A model generated the notes under the pieces. That model made no database searches. It saw only the letters and a program-made list of their open reading frames with translations, and was not told the origin of the DNA. Positions 42,051 through 50,991 of a DNA stretch of 64,000 bases are shown here, one piece after another. Each line of letters starts with the position of its first letter. Positions within the stretch are counted from its first letter, which is position 1. Source of the stretch: Ornithinicoccus sp045032955 (lineage in GTDB: Bacteria > Actinomycetota > Actinomycetes > Actinomycetales > Dermatophilaceae); NCBI RefSeq assembly GCF_045032955.1, contig NZ_JBJFZU010000005.1, forward strand, positions 1-64,000, given 5' to 3'. Both the position numbers and the translations under genes were made by a program.

Positions 42051-43613
42051 ATGGCCGACACGACCACCCTCCAGACTTCCGAGCTGGCCCAGCTCGAGCA
42101 CCTCGTCGAGACCCTCGAAGAGTCCCTCACCGACGCGCAGCGGATGCTCGCCGCCGAGGACCGCGGCTGGTCCCTGGCCGACGACGGCACCGTGCGGGAC
42201 CGGGCCACGATCCGCGAAGAGGCGCGCCTGGGACGCACGATGGCGATCGTGGACCCGCTGATCCGGCGGGCCGTGAACCTGCGCATCGCGTACGTGTGGG
42301 GCTCCGGCGTCACCATCGGCGCCTCCGCCGGCGACGACACCGAGGGCGGCCCCAAGGGCACCCAGAACGTCAACGAGGTCGTGCAGGCGTTCCTCGACGA
42401 CCAGGCGAGCACGTTCTCCTCCGCGCAGGCGTGCGAGGAGCGGGAGCGGTCCCTGATGACCGACGGCAACGTTCACCTGTCGCTGGTGACCGACCCCGTC
42501 ACCGGCCGGGTACAGGTCCGCACGATCCCCGACGCGCAGATCGACGACGTCCTCACCGACCCCGAGGACGCCGAAACGCCCTGGTTCTACAAGCGGACCT
42601 GGACCCAGACCGGGCTGCAGGCCGCACGGGACCGCGCGACCGGCAAGCCGACCACCATCACCCGCACCCAGTCACGCACCGCCTACTACCCAGCCCTGGG
42701 GTTCCGCCCCAAGGCGCGGCCGCGGACCATCGACGGGCACCCCGTCATGTGGGACTGCCCGGTGCTGCACGTGCGGGTCAACCGCCCGTCCGGGTCGAAG
42801 TGGGGCACGTCCGACCTGACCTCGGCGATGGCGTGGGCTCGCGGCTACCGCGACTTCCTCACCGACTGGGCCAAGCTCGTCAAGGCCCTGTCCGCGTTCG
42901 CGTTCCGCGCGACCGCGAAGAACGCCCGCAGCGCCGCGCAAGTCCGCTCCAAGATCGCCTCCCCCGCCGAGACCGGCGTCGGTGGCACCGTCATCACCCC
43001 CGAGGGCCAGTCCTTCGAGGCCATCGGCAAGTCCGGCGCGACGATCGACTCGAACTCCGGCCGACCCCTGGCCGCGATGGTCGCCTCCGCCACCGACGTC
43101 CCCGTCACCATGCTCACCGCCGACCCCGGTGTCACCGGTGCTCGAGCGACCGCCGAGACCCTGGACAAGCCCCTCGCTCTGGTCACCATGATGCGCCGCG
43201 ACCTCGCCGCCGGGACTATCACCCGGGTCCTGGACCACGTCATCGACGCCGCGATCCGCGCACCCCGCGGGCCGCTCACGGGCACGGTCACCATCGACCG
43301 GTACACCGGCGCCGAGCGCGTCATCCTGACCGGCGAGCAGTCCCGGGGCATCGTCGTGGACTGGCCGTCGCTGGAGGACGTCGACGTCAAGACGATCGTC
43401 GAAGCCATCGTGAAGGCCGACCAGACCGGGAAGATCCCGGACGAGGTCACAATCCGGCTCCTGCTCGTCGCCCTGGACGTCGACAACGCCGACGAGGTCA
43501 TCGAGGGCATGCGCGACGACAACGGCGCGATCCAGCTGCCCGACGACGTCCGGGCCGCCGCGTCCGCTCTCGCCGGTGTCGGCGCGGGCCGCGGCACCAC
43601 CGGCACCGAGTAG
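42051..43613 (+). CDS. Portal protein
   Basis: 520 residues; the ATG at 42051 has GGGGG at a good distance, better than an in-frame ATG at 42036. Portal features: AEDRGWSLADDGTVRDRA, NLRIAYVWGSGVTI, DGNVHLSLVTDPVTGRVQVR, SKWGTSDLTSAMAWARGYRDF. It resembles portals of Mu-like and SPP1-like head modules. Twelve copies form the DNA gate at one capsid vertex. Confidence 0.9.
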   Translation: MADTTTLQTSELAQLEHLVETLEESLTDAQRMLAAEDRGWSLADDGTVRDRATIREEARLGRTMAIVDPLIRRAVNLRIAYVWGSGVTIGASAGDDTEGGPKGTQNVNEVVQAFLDDQASTFSSAQACEERERSLMTDGNVHLSLVTDPVTGRVQVRTIPDAQIDDVLTDPEDAETPWFYKRTWTQTGLQAARDRATGKPTTITRTQSRTAYYPALGFRPKARPRTIDGHPVMWDCPVLHVRVNRPSGSKWGTSDLTSAMAWARGYRDFLTDWAKLVKALSAFAFRATAKNARSAAQVRSKIASPAETGVGGTVITPEGQSFEAIGKSGATIDSNSGRPLAAMVASATDVPVTMLTADPGVTGARATAETLDKPLALVTMMRRDLAAGTITRVLDHVIDAAIRAPRGPLTGTVTIDRYTGAERVILTGEQSRGIVVDWPSLEDVDVKTIVEAIVKADQTGKIPDEVTIRLLLVALDVDNADEVIEGMRDDNGAIQLPDDVRAAASALAGVGAGRGTTGTE

Positions 43614-43619
43614 GCGCCC

Positions 43620-44678
43620 GTGGCCATCGACCGCGGCACGCTCGAGCTCCTCGACGGCCTCAAGATCCACATCGACGCAGCCCTCGAAGCCACCGACCGA
43701 GCCATCATCGCCGCCTGGGCCCGTGCCTGGACCGAGGTAGCCGTCGAGTGGGAAGCGGCACTGGCTGACCTGGTCGCCGCGTCTACGGATGGGCAGTGGC
43801 CCTCGCGTCGGCAGATCCTGCGGGCGCGCCGGGCACAGCAGGCGGCGGAGGTCACCGCAGCTGCCGTGCAGCGGGCCGTGGATGACCTCGGGCTGACCAC
43901 TTCGCGGGCGCTGTCGAGCATGGTCCCGGACGCTGTCGAGTGGGAGCTGCGGCTGCTCGCTTCCCAGCTGCCGCCGGCCGACCCGCGCACGGCGGCGCTG
44001 GTGGCTGGTTTCGACCGGGTCGACCCCGCATCGTTGGCCGCGATCGTGGAGCGCACCATGGCCGGGGTCACTGCGGACGCGGCCCTGCTGCCGGCCTACG
44101 TGACGACGACGATCCAGTCGACGCTTGTGCGAGGTATCCAGACCGGGGCCAACCCCAACGCCGTCGCCACCGAGATGCTGCGCCGCCTGGAGGGTGCGTT
44201 CAACCTGGGCCGCGCGAGGGCACTCGTCATCGCCCACACCGAGATCCTCGACGCGCACCGCGCTGCGGCGCAGGCCGCGAACGTCGCGAACCGCACCGTG
44301 GTCGCGAAGTGGCAGTGGGTGACCACCTTCGACGAGCGCACCTGCATCGGGTGCCTGGTCATGCACGGCCGCGAGTTCCCCGTCACCGAGCCCGGCCCGC
44401 TGGGGCACCAGCAGTGCCGGTGCGCCGGCGTCCCCGTGGCGAAGTCGTGGGCCGACCTCGGCTTCGACGGCATCGACGAACCGGACGACCTGCTGCCGGA
44501 TGCCCGGGCGTGGTTCGACGGGCTACCGGACGCCACCCAGGACCGCATCGCAGGGAAGCGGCGGATGGCGGGCTACCGGGACGGTGCGGTCGTCTGGGAT
44601 GACCTGGTGACGCGCCGTACGAACCGGGGTTGGCGGGACTCGTTCGTCCCGAGCCCGCTCAGCCTGCTCGGCCTGTGA
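43620..44678 (+). CDS. MuF-like minor head protein
   Basis: 352 residues from a GTG at 43620. Mostly helical, with the Mu F-type C-terminal motif: IAHTEILDAHRAAAQAAN, VTTFDERTCIGCLVMHGREF, GHQQCRCAGVPV. MuF proteins assemble with portal and are injected or help head morphogenesis. It follows the portal by 6 bases, the expected order. Confidence 0.88.
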   Translation: MAIDRGTLELLDGLKIHIDAALEATDRAIIAAWARAWTEVAVEWEAALADLVAASTDGQWPSRRQILRARRAQQAAEVTAAAVQRAVDDLGLTTSRALSSMVPDAVEWELRLLASQLPPADPRTAALVAGFDRVDPASLAAIVERTMAGVTADAALLPAYVTTTIQSTLVRGIQTGANPNAVATEMLRRLEGAFNLGRARALVIAHTEILDAHRAAAQAANVANRTVVAKWQWVTTFDERTCIGCLVMHGREFPVTEPGPLGHQQCRCAGVPVAKSWADLGFDGIDEPDDLLPDARAWFDGLPDATQDRIAGKRRMAGYRDGAVVWDDLVTRRTNRGWRDSFVPSPLSLLGL

Positions 44679-44826
44679 CCTGGTCCGGTGTCGTCACCGA
44701 CGTGGCGTCACAGCGGGTGCAGACGTTCGTGATGTAGGCCCCGTCGCGGGCCAGGACCATCCCGGTCGGTGCGAAGTCGTGCTCGACGCACCCGTCGCCG
44801 CCTTCGTTCCGGTCGTCAGCGCTCAT
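44659..44826 (-). CDS. Small Cys-pair protein (reverse strand)
   Basis: 55 residues from an ATG at 44826, overlapping the stop of the next reverse-strand gene by 11 bases and the MuF end by 20. One CVEH and one CTRC motif could bind zinc. It is too short for many gene callers. With 44816-45016 it forms a two-gene unit against the head operon. Confidence 0.55.
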   Translation of the reverse strand: MSADDRNEGGDGCVEHDFAPTGMVLARDGAYITNVCTRCDATSVTTPDQVTGRAG

Positions 44827-45016
44827 CAATTGCTTCAGTAAGCGCCGCGTGCCATGCCCGGTGGCGTTCGGTCAGATCGGGTCGCGCACCTATCCGAGCA
44901 CCACAGGCGAGGCAATCCAATCCTGAACCGGTGTTGTCGAAGCCGAGGAGCCACTCCGGCTTGTCTTTCCGGCTCATGTCCTCGTTGTACCTGGCGACGC
45001 CCTTGTACGTCTTCAT
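44816..45016 (-). CDS. Small C2H2-like phage protein (reverse strand)
   Basis: 66 residues. WLLGFDNTGSGLDCLACGAR followed by HRAWH gives a CxxC...HxxxH zinc-finger-like pattern common in small actinophage proteins. ATG at 45016, or 44977. Opposite to all surrounding head genes, so it is probably an inserted accessory gene. Function unknown. Confidence 0.62.
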   Translation of the reverse strand: MKTYKGVARYNEDMSRKDKPEWLLGFDNTGSGLDCLACGARIGARPDLTERHRAWHAALTEAIDER

Positions 45017-45051
45017 CTCTCCACCATGCCACGCCCTCAGGAGGTCACGCC

Positions 45052-46353
45052 ATGCCCCAGCGCCTCACCGAGTCGCACACGCTCACCGTCCGCGAGTCCA
45101 CCAGCGACAAGCCCGCACGGCTCCAGCTGCAACTCATCGACGAAGGCTGGGGATCCAGCGGCTACTACTCCAGCAAGGTCCTGGAGAACGCCGCCACCGC
45201 CAAGGTCTTCGCCAAGGGCACCAAGCTGTTCTTCGACCACCCCGGCGAGACCGAACGCCACGACCGGCCCGAACGGTCCGTCCGCGACCTCGCCGCAGTG
45301 CTCGCCGAGGACGCCACCTACGACCCCGATCGCAAGGGCCTGGTCGGTGAAGCCACCATCGTCGGCCCCTACCGCGACCTGCTCACCGACGAGACCTTCC
45401 TCGACTCCATCGGCATGTCCATCGCCGCATACGCCGACACCACCATCGGTGAGGCACAGGGCCGCAAGGGCACCATCGTCACCAACCTCACCGAGGCCTT
45501 CTCTGTCGACTTCGTGACCTTCCCCGGCCGCGGCGGCAAGGTCCTGTCGGTGCTGGAGTCGGCCCGCGCCGGCCGCGTGTCCGAGGCGTCCACCGAGGAC
45601 ACCCGCCGCGCCCTCATCGACGCCCTGCGCGGCGCGTACGGCGCCGAGGACACGTGGGTGTGGGTGCAGGATTTCGACCCCGACCAGTCGCTGGTGTGGT
45701 TCACGGTCGAGTCCCCCGACGACTGGTCCACCTTCCAGCAGGGCTACAGCACCGACGACGCCGGGGCCGTGACCCTGGCCGACGGCGACCCCACGCAGGT
45801 GCGAGCCCGCACCGAGTACGTCCCCGTCACCACCACGGACGCCGCCGAGGCGTCCCCCAAGCCCCCGGTCGCCCCGGCCGGGTCCACCCCCACCCATGAG
45901 TCCCCCAAGGAGGACACCATGCCCCAGATCGAGGAGGGCCGCCTGGCCCAGCTCGAGGCGGACGCCGGCCGGGTGCAGACGCTCGAGTCCGAGCGCGACG
46001 CAGCCACCACCGAGCGTGACGAGGCCCGCGAGGCCCTCGCCGCCCGCGACCGCACCGACCAGGCGCGGACCATCATCACCACCCAGGCCCGCGAGGCCGG
46101 CGTGGCCTTCACCGCCATGGAGGAGCGCGGCCTGCTCGCGGGCCTCCCGGTCAAGGACGGCGCGCTCGACGAGTCCGCCTACACCGACACCGTCAAGGAG
46201 GCCGCCGCCGAGGTGGCCAAGGCCGCCGGTGCCGGCACGGTCCGCGGCTTCGGCCAGACGGTCGACGAGACCGACACCACCAACACCGTCACCGCCGAGG
46301 AGTCCCGGGCCACCGTGCTCGGCGCGTTCGGCATGAGCCCGAAGGGGGCCTGA
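45052..46353 (+). CDS. Prohead protease with C-terminal scaffold
   Basis: 433 residues from the ATG at 45052 with AGGAGG upstream. Residues 1-190 match the Mu I-type prohead protease (YYSSKVLENAATAKVFAKG, LFFDHPGETERHDRPERSVR, EAFSVDFVTFPGRGGKV). The region 190-288 is less conserved. The last ~145 residues, rich in coiled-coil heptads (EEGRLAQLEADAGRVQTL, ERDAATTERDEAREALAARD), are the scaffold, also made separately from an internal start at 45919. The protease removes the scaffold as the head matures. Confidence 0.9.
   Translation: MPQRLTESHTLTVRESTSDKPARLQLQLIDEGWGSSGYYSSKVLENAATAKVFAKGTKLFFDHPGETERHDRPERSVRDLAAVLAEDATYDPDRKGLVGEATIVGPYRDLLTDETFLDSIGMSIAAYADTTIGEAQGRKGTIVTNLTEAFSVDFVTFPGRGGKVLSVLESARAGRVSEASTEDTRRALIDALRGAYGAEDTWVWVQDFDPDQSLVWFTVESPDDWSTFQQGYSTDDAGAVTLADGDPTQVRARTEYVPVTTTDAAEASPKPPVAPAGSTPTHESPKEDTMPQIEEGRLAQLEADAGRVQTLESERDAATTERDEAREALAARDRTDQARTIITTQAREAGVAFTAMEERGLLAGLPVKDGALDESAYTDTVKEAAAEVAKAAGAGTVRGFGQTVDETDTTNTVTAEESRATVLGAFGMSPKGA
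45919..46353 (+). CDS. Nested in-frame scaffold protein (internal start)
   Basis: The ATG at 45919 inside the protease gene has a strong AAGGAGG (45907-45913), 5 bases from the start. It would make a 144-residue coiled-coil scaffold in frame with the protease C-terminus, as in lambda C/Nu3 and other phages. The upstream 30 codons are a Pro/Thr-rich linker, a natural boundary. Confidence 0.75.
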   Translation: MPQIEEGRLAQLEADAGRVQTLESERDAATTERDEAREALAARDRTDQARTIITTQAREAGVAFTAMEERGLLAGLPVKDGALDESAYTDTVKEAAAEVAKAAGAGTVRGFGQTVDETDTTNTVTAEESRATVLGAFGMSPKGA

Positions 46354-46354
46354 C

Positions 46355-46723
46355 ATGCGCAACGAGTACATGCGTCCCGCGAACGAGCTGTCGCTGCCCG
46401 TCGTGGAGGGCACCGTCTCCGACGACCCCGTCCGCGTCGGCGTTTTCAACGGTGTCGCCGCGACCGACCGTGGTGCGGGCGGCAACGCCTCCACCCACGC
46501 CTCGGTCGTGACCGACGCCCGCGCCTACTCCTACGAGGTCGACGGCGCGATCACCGGCCCCGGCGACGCGGTCTACCTGACCGCCCGCTCCGGGTCCACC
46601 GCCCCCGTCCTGTCCACCACCGGCGAAGGCGACCCGTGGGGCTACACCGTCCCCAAGGCCGGCGAGTCCGGTGCCCGCGCCGCCACCTCCGGTGTCGCCG
46701 TCGTCCGCCCCGCCCAGGTCTGA
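46355..46723 (+). CDS. DUF2190 capsid decoration (cement) protein
   Basis: 122 residues, starting 1 base after the protease stop. The all-beta sequence (GTVSDDPVRVGVFNGVAATD, ITGPGDAVYLTARSGS) fits DUF2190 proteins, which decorate capsids and are coded between scaffold and capsid genes. The position is exactly that. Confidence 0.82.
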   Translation: MRNEYMRPANELSLPVVEGTVSDDPVRVGVFNGVAATDRGAGGNASTHASVVTDARAYSYEVDGAITGPGDAVYLTARSGSTAPVLSTTGEGDPWGYTVPKAGESGARAATSGVAVVRPAQV

Positions 46724-46736
46724 GGAGGCCACCACC

Positions 46737-47828
46737 ATGCCCAGCACCATCGCACGCCTGGCCGAGTCCCTCGGGGTCGACGACCAGCGCCTCGCCGGGG
46801 TCATGCCCCGGCGCATGTCCGAGGCCGACGTGGCCGACACCGCCCGCCTGCTCCACCTGGCGTGGAACGGCGACGAGCGCGGCAAGCTCGCCGTCAACGA
46901 GGCGCTCACCACGTCCGACCTGTTCCGGTCCGCCACCGGTGAGGTCCTCGCCGTCGCGATCCTCGCGGCGTACGAGGAGATGCCGACCCAGTGGACCAAG
47001 ACCCACGCCCGCACCACCCTGCCGGACTTCCGGCCGAAGAAGCTGCGCGACTTGGCCGGTGCCCGCACCGCGCTGCCGAAGGTCCCGGAGCACACCAACT
47101 ACCCGGAGGCGCTGTACGCCATCCGGGAGTCGGAGATCTCGGTCGGCAAGTTCGGTGAGCAGTTCGGCTACTCCTTCGAGGCCCGCGTCAACGACCAGCT
47201 CGGTGAGCTGCGGCTGGTGCCGCAGTCCTGGGCGGGCAAGGCGCGGCGTACCGAGGACCTGGAGTCCCTGCGGACCCTGGCCGACCCGCTGACCGGCGCC
47301 CCGAACACGGCGTTCTTCAACGGCGGCAACGGCAACCTCGGGACCGGTGCGCTGACGCAGGAGAACCTGCAGACCGCGGTCACCGGTGTGCGCACCAAGC
47401 GCGACACCGACGGCAACCTGCTCTACCCGGGGCAGCTGCAGCTCGTGGTCGGCCCGGCCCTGCAGTTCACCGCGCAGCGGATCCTGAACACCCAGGAGAT
47501 CCGCACCACCGAGGGCGGTGTCACGGTCATCGAGACCAACCCGTTCCGTGACCTCACCCTCACGGTGCGCGACGACCTGCCGGGGTCGGCGTGGTTCATC
47601 CTGCCGGTGCCGTCCTCGCCGCGGCCGGCGTTCTACCAGGGGTTCCTCATCGGTCACGAGACCCCGGACACCCGCTACCGGGCGGACCAGGGCAACTCCC
47701 AGGGCGGGTCCCCGCTCGGGGCCGACGCGGGGTCGTTCGACGACGACACCATCTACTGGCGCACCCGGCACATCACCGGTGCCGCGCCGGGCGACCCGGT
47801 GTTCGCCTACGCCTCGGACGGGAGCTGA
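46737..47828 (+). CDS. Major capsid protein (Mu gpT-like)
   Basis: 363 residues, GAGG upstream of the ATG. Matches the gpT-like HK97-fold class: FRSATGEVLAVAILAAYEEM, ARTTLPDFRPKKLRDLAG, YALYAIRESEISVGKFGEQF-like residues near 125-140 and IETNPFRDLTLTVRDDLPGS. Downstream of scaffold and DUF2190, the canonical order. Several hundred copies build the head. A strong hairpin terminator follows the next gene. Confidence 0.92.
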   Translation: MPSTIARLAESLGVDDQRLAGVMPRRMSEADVADTARLLHLAWNGDERGKLAVNEALTTSDLFRSATGEVLAVAILAAYEEMPTQWTKTHARTTLPDFRPKKLRDLAGARTALPKVPEHTNYPEALYAIRESEISVGKFGEQFGYSFEARVNDQLGELRLVPQSWAGKARRTEDLESLRTLADPLTGAPNTAFFNGGNGNLGTGALTQENLQTAVTGVRTKRDTDGNLLYPGQLQLVVGPALQFTAQRILNTQEIRTTEGGVTVIETNPFRDLTLTVRDDLPGSAWFILPVPSSPRPAFYQGFLIGHETPDTRYRADQGNSQGGSPLGADAGSFDDDTIYWRTRHITGAAPGDPVFAYASDGS

Positions 47829-47834
47829 TCGGTC

Positions 47835-48143
47835 ATGGCGAAGACGTACAAGAGCGACGAGTTCGTCGACGCGGTCCGTGTCAGCGACGGCGAGGCCGTG
47901 TCGGTCCCGAAGTCGTGGCTGGCCAAGGGCTCGGCCTACTCCTCGGGCTTCACGAAGCCGGAGGCGGCGAAGGACCCCGAGCCGCAGGAGGTGCAGATCC
48001 CGGACGGTGACCCGTCCGAGGACTGGAAGGGCGAGCAGCTCAAGGCCTACGCCGAGAAGCACGGCGTCGACCTGGCCGGCGCGACCGTGAAGGCGGCGAT
48101 GGTCGAGGCCATCGCGAAGGCCAAGGGCTCCGAGCAGTCCTGA
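47835..48143 (+). CDS. Head protein with SAP/Rho-N-like end
   Basis: 102 residues. A charged N-terminal half precedes a C-terminal helix-extended-helix unit (WKGEQLKAYAEKHGVDLAGA, VKAAMVEAIAKAKG) of the SAP or Rho N-terminal type. Genes like this follow capsid genes in many actinophages; role unknown. Confidence 0.72.
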   Translation: MAKTYKSDEFVDAVRVSDGEAVSVPKSWLAKGSAYSSGFTKPEAAKDPEPQEVQIPDGDPSEDWKGEQLKAYAEKHGVDLAGATVKAAMVEAIAKAKGSEQS

Positions 48144-48150
48144 CCGAAGA

Positions 48151-48194
48151 CCACCCCGCCTGACCCGGCACCCCCAGCGGGTCGGGCGGGGTGG
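48151..48194 (+). terminator. Strong hairpin terminator after the head operon
   Basis: CCACCCCGCCTGACCCG (48151-48167) pairs with its inverted copy at 48178-48194 over 17 bases with one G-T pair, loop 10 bases. No T-tract. The 194 bases that follow, to the connector start at 48389, contain no gene I can support; AGGAGG at 48375-48380 serves the next gene. Confidence 0.75.
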
Positions 48195-48388
48195 CACCCA
48201 GCTGGGCGCGTGCGCCCCGGCGGGTGCTCACGTAGAGGCGTCAACGTGCGTCCGGGCACGAAGTCCACGCATCGCGATCACGCACGAAGGCCGCTTGGCG
48301 GGAAGCACATCAAGTCCCGGTCCTTTCGCCCGCTGTAGCAGCGCGCCCTGCGCCCCACGACGTGAGCACCCACCAGGAGGTACGAACC

Positions 48389-48781
48389 ATGAGCACCCCC
48401 TCCCCCGACAACACCGAGCAGGTCGGGCAGGTCCGCCACCTCATCGCCGACCTCATGCTGGGCGACGACCAGGTCTTCGACGACGACGAGATCGACACCT
48501 ATCTCGCTCTCAACGACGGCAACGTCCGCCGCGCGGCCGCCGACGCCCTCGACGCGATCGCCGTGTCCGAGCTGCTCGTGTCCAAGGTCATCCGCACCCA
48601 GGACCTGCAGACTGACGGCGCGAAGGTCGCCGCTGAGCTGCGGGCCCGCGCGAAGGACCTGCGAGACCGCGCAGACGCCGTCGACGACCAGGCCGACTGG
48701 TTCGGGTTCGACGTCGCCTACCCGCCCCTGTCAGGCAGGTCTGGTCCCGAGCACACCAACCCGCTCGTGACGGGCCTGTAG
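48389..48781 (+). CDS. Head-tail connector protein (gp6-like)
   Basis: 130 residues from the ATG at 48389, with AGGAGG upstream. Helical: VRHLIADLMLGDDQVFDDDE, IDTYLALNDGNVRRAAADALDAIAV. It matches small connector-type proteins that attach to the portal and start the neck. Position, first after the head operon, agrees. Confidence 0.75.
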   Translation: MSTPSPDNTEQVGQVRHLIADLMLGDDQVFDDDEIDTYLALNDGNVRRAAADALDAIAVSELLVSKVIRTQDLQTDGAKVAAELRARAKDLRDRADAVDDQADWFGFDVAYPPLSGRSGPEHTNPLVTGL

Positions 48782-48784
48782 GTC

Positions 48785-49261
48785 ATGCCGCTGCGCTCGA
48801 CGCGCATCATCCCCACCGGGTGGTCCGCGCACCACCAGCGGCCCATGGTCACGTCCATGAACGCGGCCGTCGCGATCACCGACCCCTCGCGCTCCACCCC
48901 CGGCCAGTTCGACCCGGGCACGGGCGGCTACGGCCCCGGGCAGCCCCACTACGTGGCCGGCGGCCCCGAAGACGAGCGCGCGGACTGGCGTGAGGGTGTG
49001 CCGTGCCGCCTGCAGGCGCTGGACTCCGACGCGCAGACGCTGCACGTGACGCAGCAGATCATCACCCGCCAGTACCTGCTCCAGCTGCCCGCGGACGTCC
49101 CTGACGTCCAGGTCGGGCACGAGGTCACCGTCCGGTCCGCGACGAACGACGTCCACCTCGTGGGCGCGGTCATGTTCGTCATCGACGAGCAGCACGGCTC
49201 GGAACGGTTCACCCGCGACCTCATCCTCGAGCACAACCAGCAACGCACCCTGGAGGGCTGA
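48785..49261 (+). CDS. Head-tail stopper (DUF6093-like)
   Basis: 158 residues. Features: ITDPSRSTPGQFDPGTGGYG and VPCRLQALDSDAQTLHVTQ, then ITRQYLLQLPADVPDVQVGH. This fits the small beta-barrel neck protein that closes the connector in HK97/SPP1-like phages. Placed between connector and gp10-like gene. Confidence 0.72.
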   Translation: MPLRSTRIIPTGWSAHHQRPMVTSMNAAVAITDPSRSTPGQFDPGTGGYGPGQPHYVAGGPEDERADWREGVPCRLQALDSDAQTLHVTQQIITRQYLLQLPADVPDVQVGHEVTVRSATNDVHLVGAVMFVIDEQHGSERFTRDLILEHNQQRTLEG

Positions 49262-49264
49262 CAC

Positions 49265-49654
49265 GTGGCCGCCGGCGACCCTCTGCGCAAGATCTCCGCT
49301 GACCTCAAGGGCGAGACCAAGCGCGTCGGTGCGCGCGGTGCCGCGGTGGTCCGCAAGACCGCGACAGCGATCACCCGCGACGCCCGCCTCATGGCCCCCG
49401 TCGGCACCCCAGAGTCCACAGGCAAGCCGGGGTACGTAGGCGGCAACCTCCGCGCCTCCATCAGCAGCACCATCACCGGAGACGGCCGCAACGGGCGCAT
49501 GTCCGCCGAGATCGGCCCCACCGCCCACTACGGCCGCTACGTCGAGCAAGGCACCTCCCGCATGGCCCCGCAGCCCTACCTCTTCCCCGCCGCCGACCGT
49601 CACGAAGCGAGCTTCATCGCCGCCATGGCCCAGGCCGCCGAGCCCAAGCTCTGA
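49265..49654 (+). CDS. HK97 gp10-like neck/tail protein
   Basis: 129 residues from a GTG at 49265. VRKTATAITRDARLMAPVGTP and ASISSTITGDGRNGRMSAEI then YVEQGTSRMAPQPYLFPA match the gp10 family, a tail-completion protein. Order (stopper, gp10, tail terminator) is standard. Confidence 0.85.
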   Translation: MAAGDPLRKISADLKGETKRVGARGAAVVRKTATAITRDARLMAPVGTPESTGKPGYVGGNLRASISSTITGDGRNGRMSAEIGPTAHYGRYVEQGTSRMAPQPYLFPAADRHEASFIAAMAQAAEPKL

Positions 49655-49671
49655 GACAGGGGGTCGCCACC

Positions 49672-50142
49672 GTGCCGATGCCCACCGACGAGGACCTGCA
49701 CGCCGCGCTCCTGGTCCTGCTCGCCCCCATCACCCGCAACCTGCACCAGCGGCTCGGGAAGACCACCGAGACGAAGGTGGTCAACGCCGAGGGCATCGAC
49801 CTGCACGACGGGCACGTCTTCGCCGTCGCGCATGGCCCCGACGGCACCGCGCTGCCCTACATGGTCCTGTGGCCCACCGCCACCACCGGGCAGCACACCC
49901 GCCTCGCCGGTGGCCGATCCATGGGCCGGTGGGGCTTCCAGCTCACCGTCGCCGCCGGGTCCCCCGCGGGTGTCCGGTGGGCCCTCGGGCGGCTCGCGCC
50001 GGTGACCGCCCGGGCCCGGCTGGTCCCCGGCCATACCGGGCTCCTGACGCCGTACTTCGACCAGGTGCAGATCGCACCGGACGAGGACGTCGACCCCATC
50101 CGGTGGTCCGCCGCGCTGCGGTACGAGACCACCGTCCACTGA
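49672..50142 (+). CDS. Tail terminator-like protein
   Basis: 156 residues from a GTG at 49672. The sequence alternates strands and helices (ALPYMVLWPTATTGQHTRLA, RWGFQLTVAAGSPAGVRWAL) and lies between gp10 and tail-tube genes, where the terminator that caps the tail tube is coded. Called by position and fold impression. Confidence 0.7.
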   Translation: MPMPTDEDLHAALLVLLAPITRNLHQRLGKTTETKVVNAEGIDLHDGHVFAVAHGPDGTALPYMVLWPTATTGQHTRLAGGRSMGRWGFQLTVAAGSPAGVRWALGRLAPVTARARLVPGHTGLLTPYFDQVQIAPDEDVDPIRWSAALRYETTVH

Positions 50143-50212
50143 ACCACCAGCCCCCACTGGCTGGTTGCCCCGTCACCCAACCCGCCACCAACGCCCCGAG
50201 GAGGGCCACCAC

Positions 50213-50446
50213 ATGGCACAGGACAGCAAGCCCGCGTACGGGCGTGTGCGCGTCACGCTCCCCAACGGGGCGGAGACGACCGTCTCCCGCGCATACGCCA
50301 CCCGCCACAAGCTCCCGATCCACGAGAGCAAGGCCGCGACCGACAGCTTCGGCCGCACCGTCCGCGCGAAGCAGCGCACCGACAAGGCAGGAAACCCCAC
50401 CCCGCAGGCCAACACCAGCGGCGAGAAGAAGGAGGCCGGCAAGTGA
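50213..50446 (+). CDS. Small hypothetical tail-region protein
   Basis: 77 residues from the ATG at 50213, GAGGAGG upstream. Basic, with GRVRVTLPNGAETTVSRAYA. Overlaps the tail-tube start by 4 bases. No named family. A longer start at 50165 lacks a Shine-Dalgarno site. Confidence 0.68.
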   Translation: MAQDSKPAYGRVRVTLPNGAETTVSRAYATRHKLPIHESKAATDSFGRTVRAKQRTDKAGNPTPQANTSGEKKEAGK

Positions 50447-50976
50447 GCCAGACGACCCTCGAGATCCCGCAGGGCGTGCCCTCCGACGGCACCGTCCGCG
50501 TCGACTTCATCCCCGCCGGCGGCATCGCCGCGGAGGGCCTCGCCGCGACTCTCGCCGAGGTCGACGGCGCGACTGCGGAGATGATCGGCTGCCACATGTT
50601 CGGCATCGGCATGGGCGCCAACACGGAGCGCAAGGAGAAGCGGCGCCTGTGCTCGAAGTACAAGTACGAGCTGCTCGGCGCGACGACCTACACCATCGAC
50701 GCGCTGCAGTACATCTACGACGTCCAGAACGACGGGTCCGAGGCCAACCGCGCCTACGAGGCCCTGTCCTCCGACGGTGACGCCTCCGGGTACCTCGTCG
50801 TCCGCTGGGGCATGGACGCCGCCGAGCCGCTCGCCGAGGGCCAGATCGTCGACATCTTCGCGGTGCGCCTCGGCGTGCAGGTGAAGATGGCGCCCGAGGA
50901 GAACGACGAGCTGCAGGTCACGCAGGAGGTCGTCGTGCAGAACCAGCGCATCGACTACGTCCTGCCCGCTGCCTGA
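50443..50976 (+). CDS. Major tail tube protein
   Basis: 177 residues from a GTG at 50443. Beta-rich: TVRVDFIPAGGIAAEGLAAT, ATTYTIDALQYIYDVQN, SGYLVVRWGMDAAEPLAEGQ. Its size, its place before the tail chaperones, and a strong hairpin after it agree with the tail-tube protein. Confidence 0.82.
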   Translation: MSQTTLEIPQGVPSDGTVRVDFIPAGGIAAEGLAATLAEVDGATAEMIGCHMFGIGMGANTERKEKRRLCSKYKYELLGATTYTIDALQYIYDVQNDGSEANRAYEALSSDGDASGYLVVRWGMDAAEPLAEGQIVDIFAVRLGVQVKMAPEENDELQVTQEVVVQNQRIDYVLPAA

Positions 50977-50991
50977 CCGGCTCCCACAACC

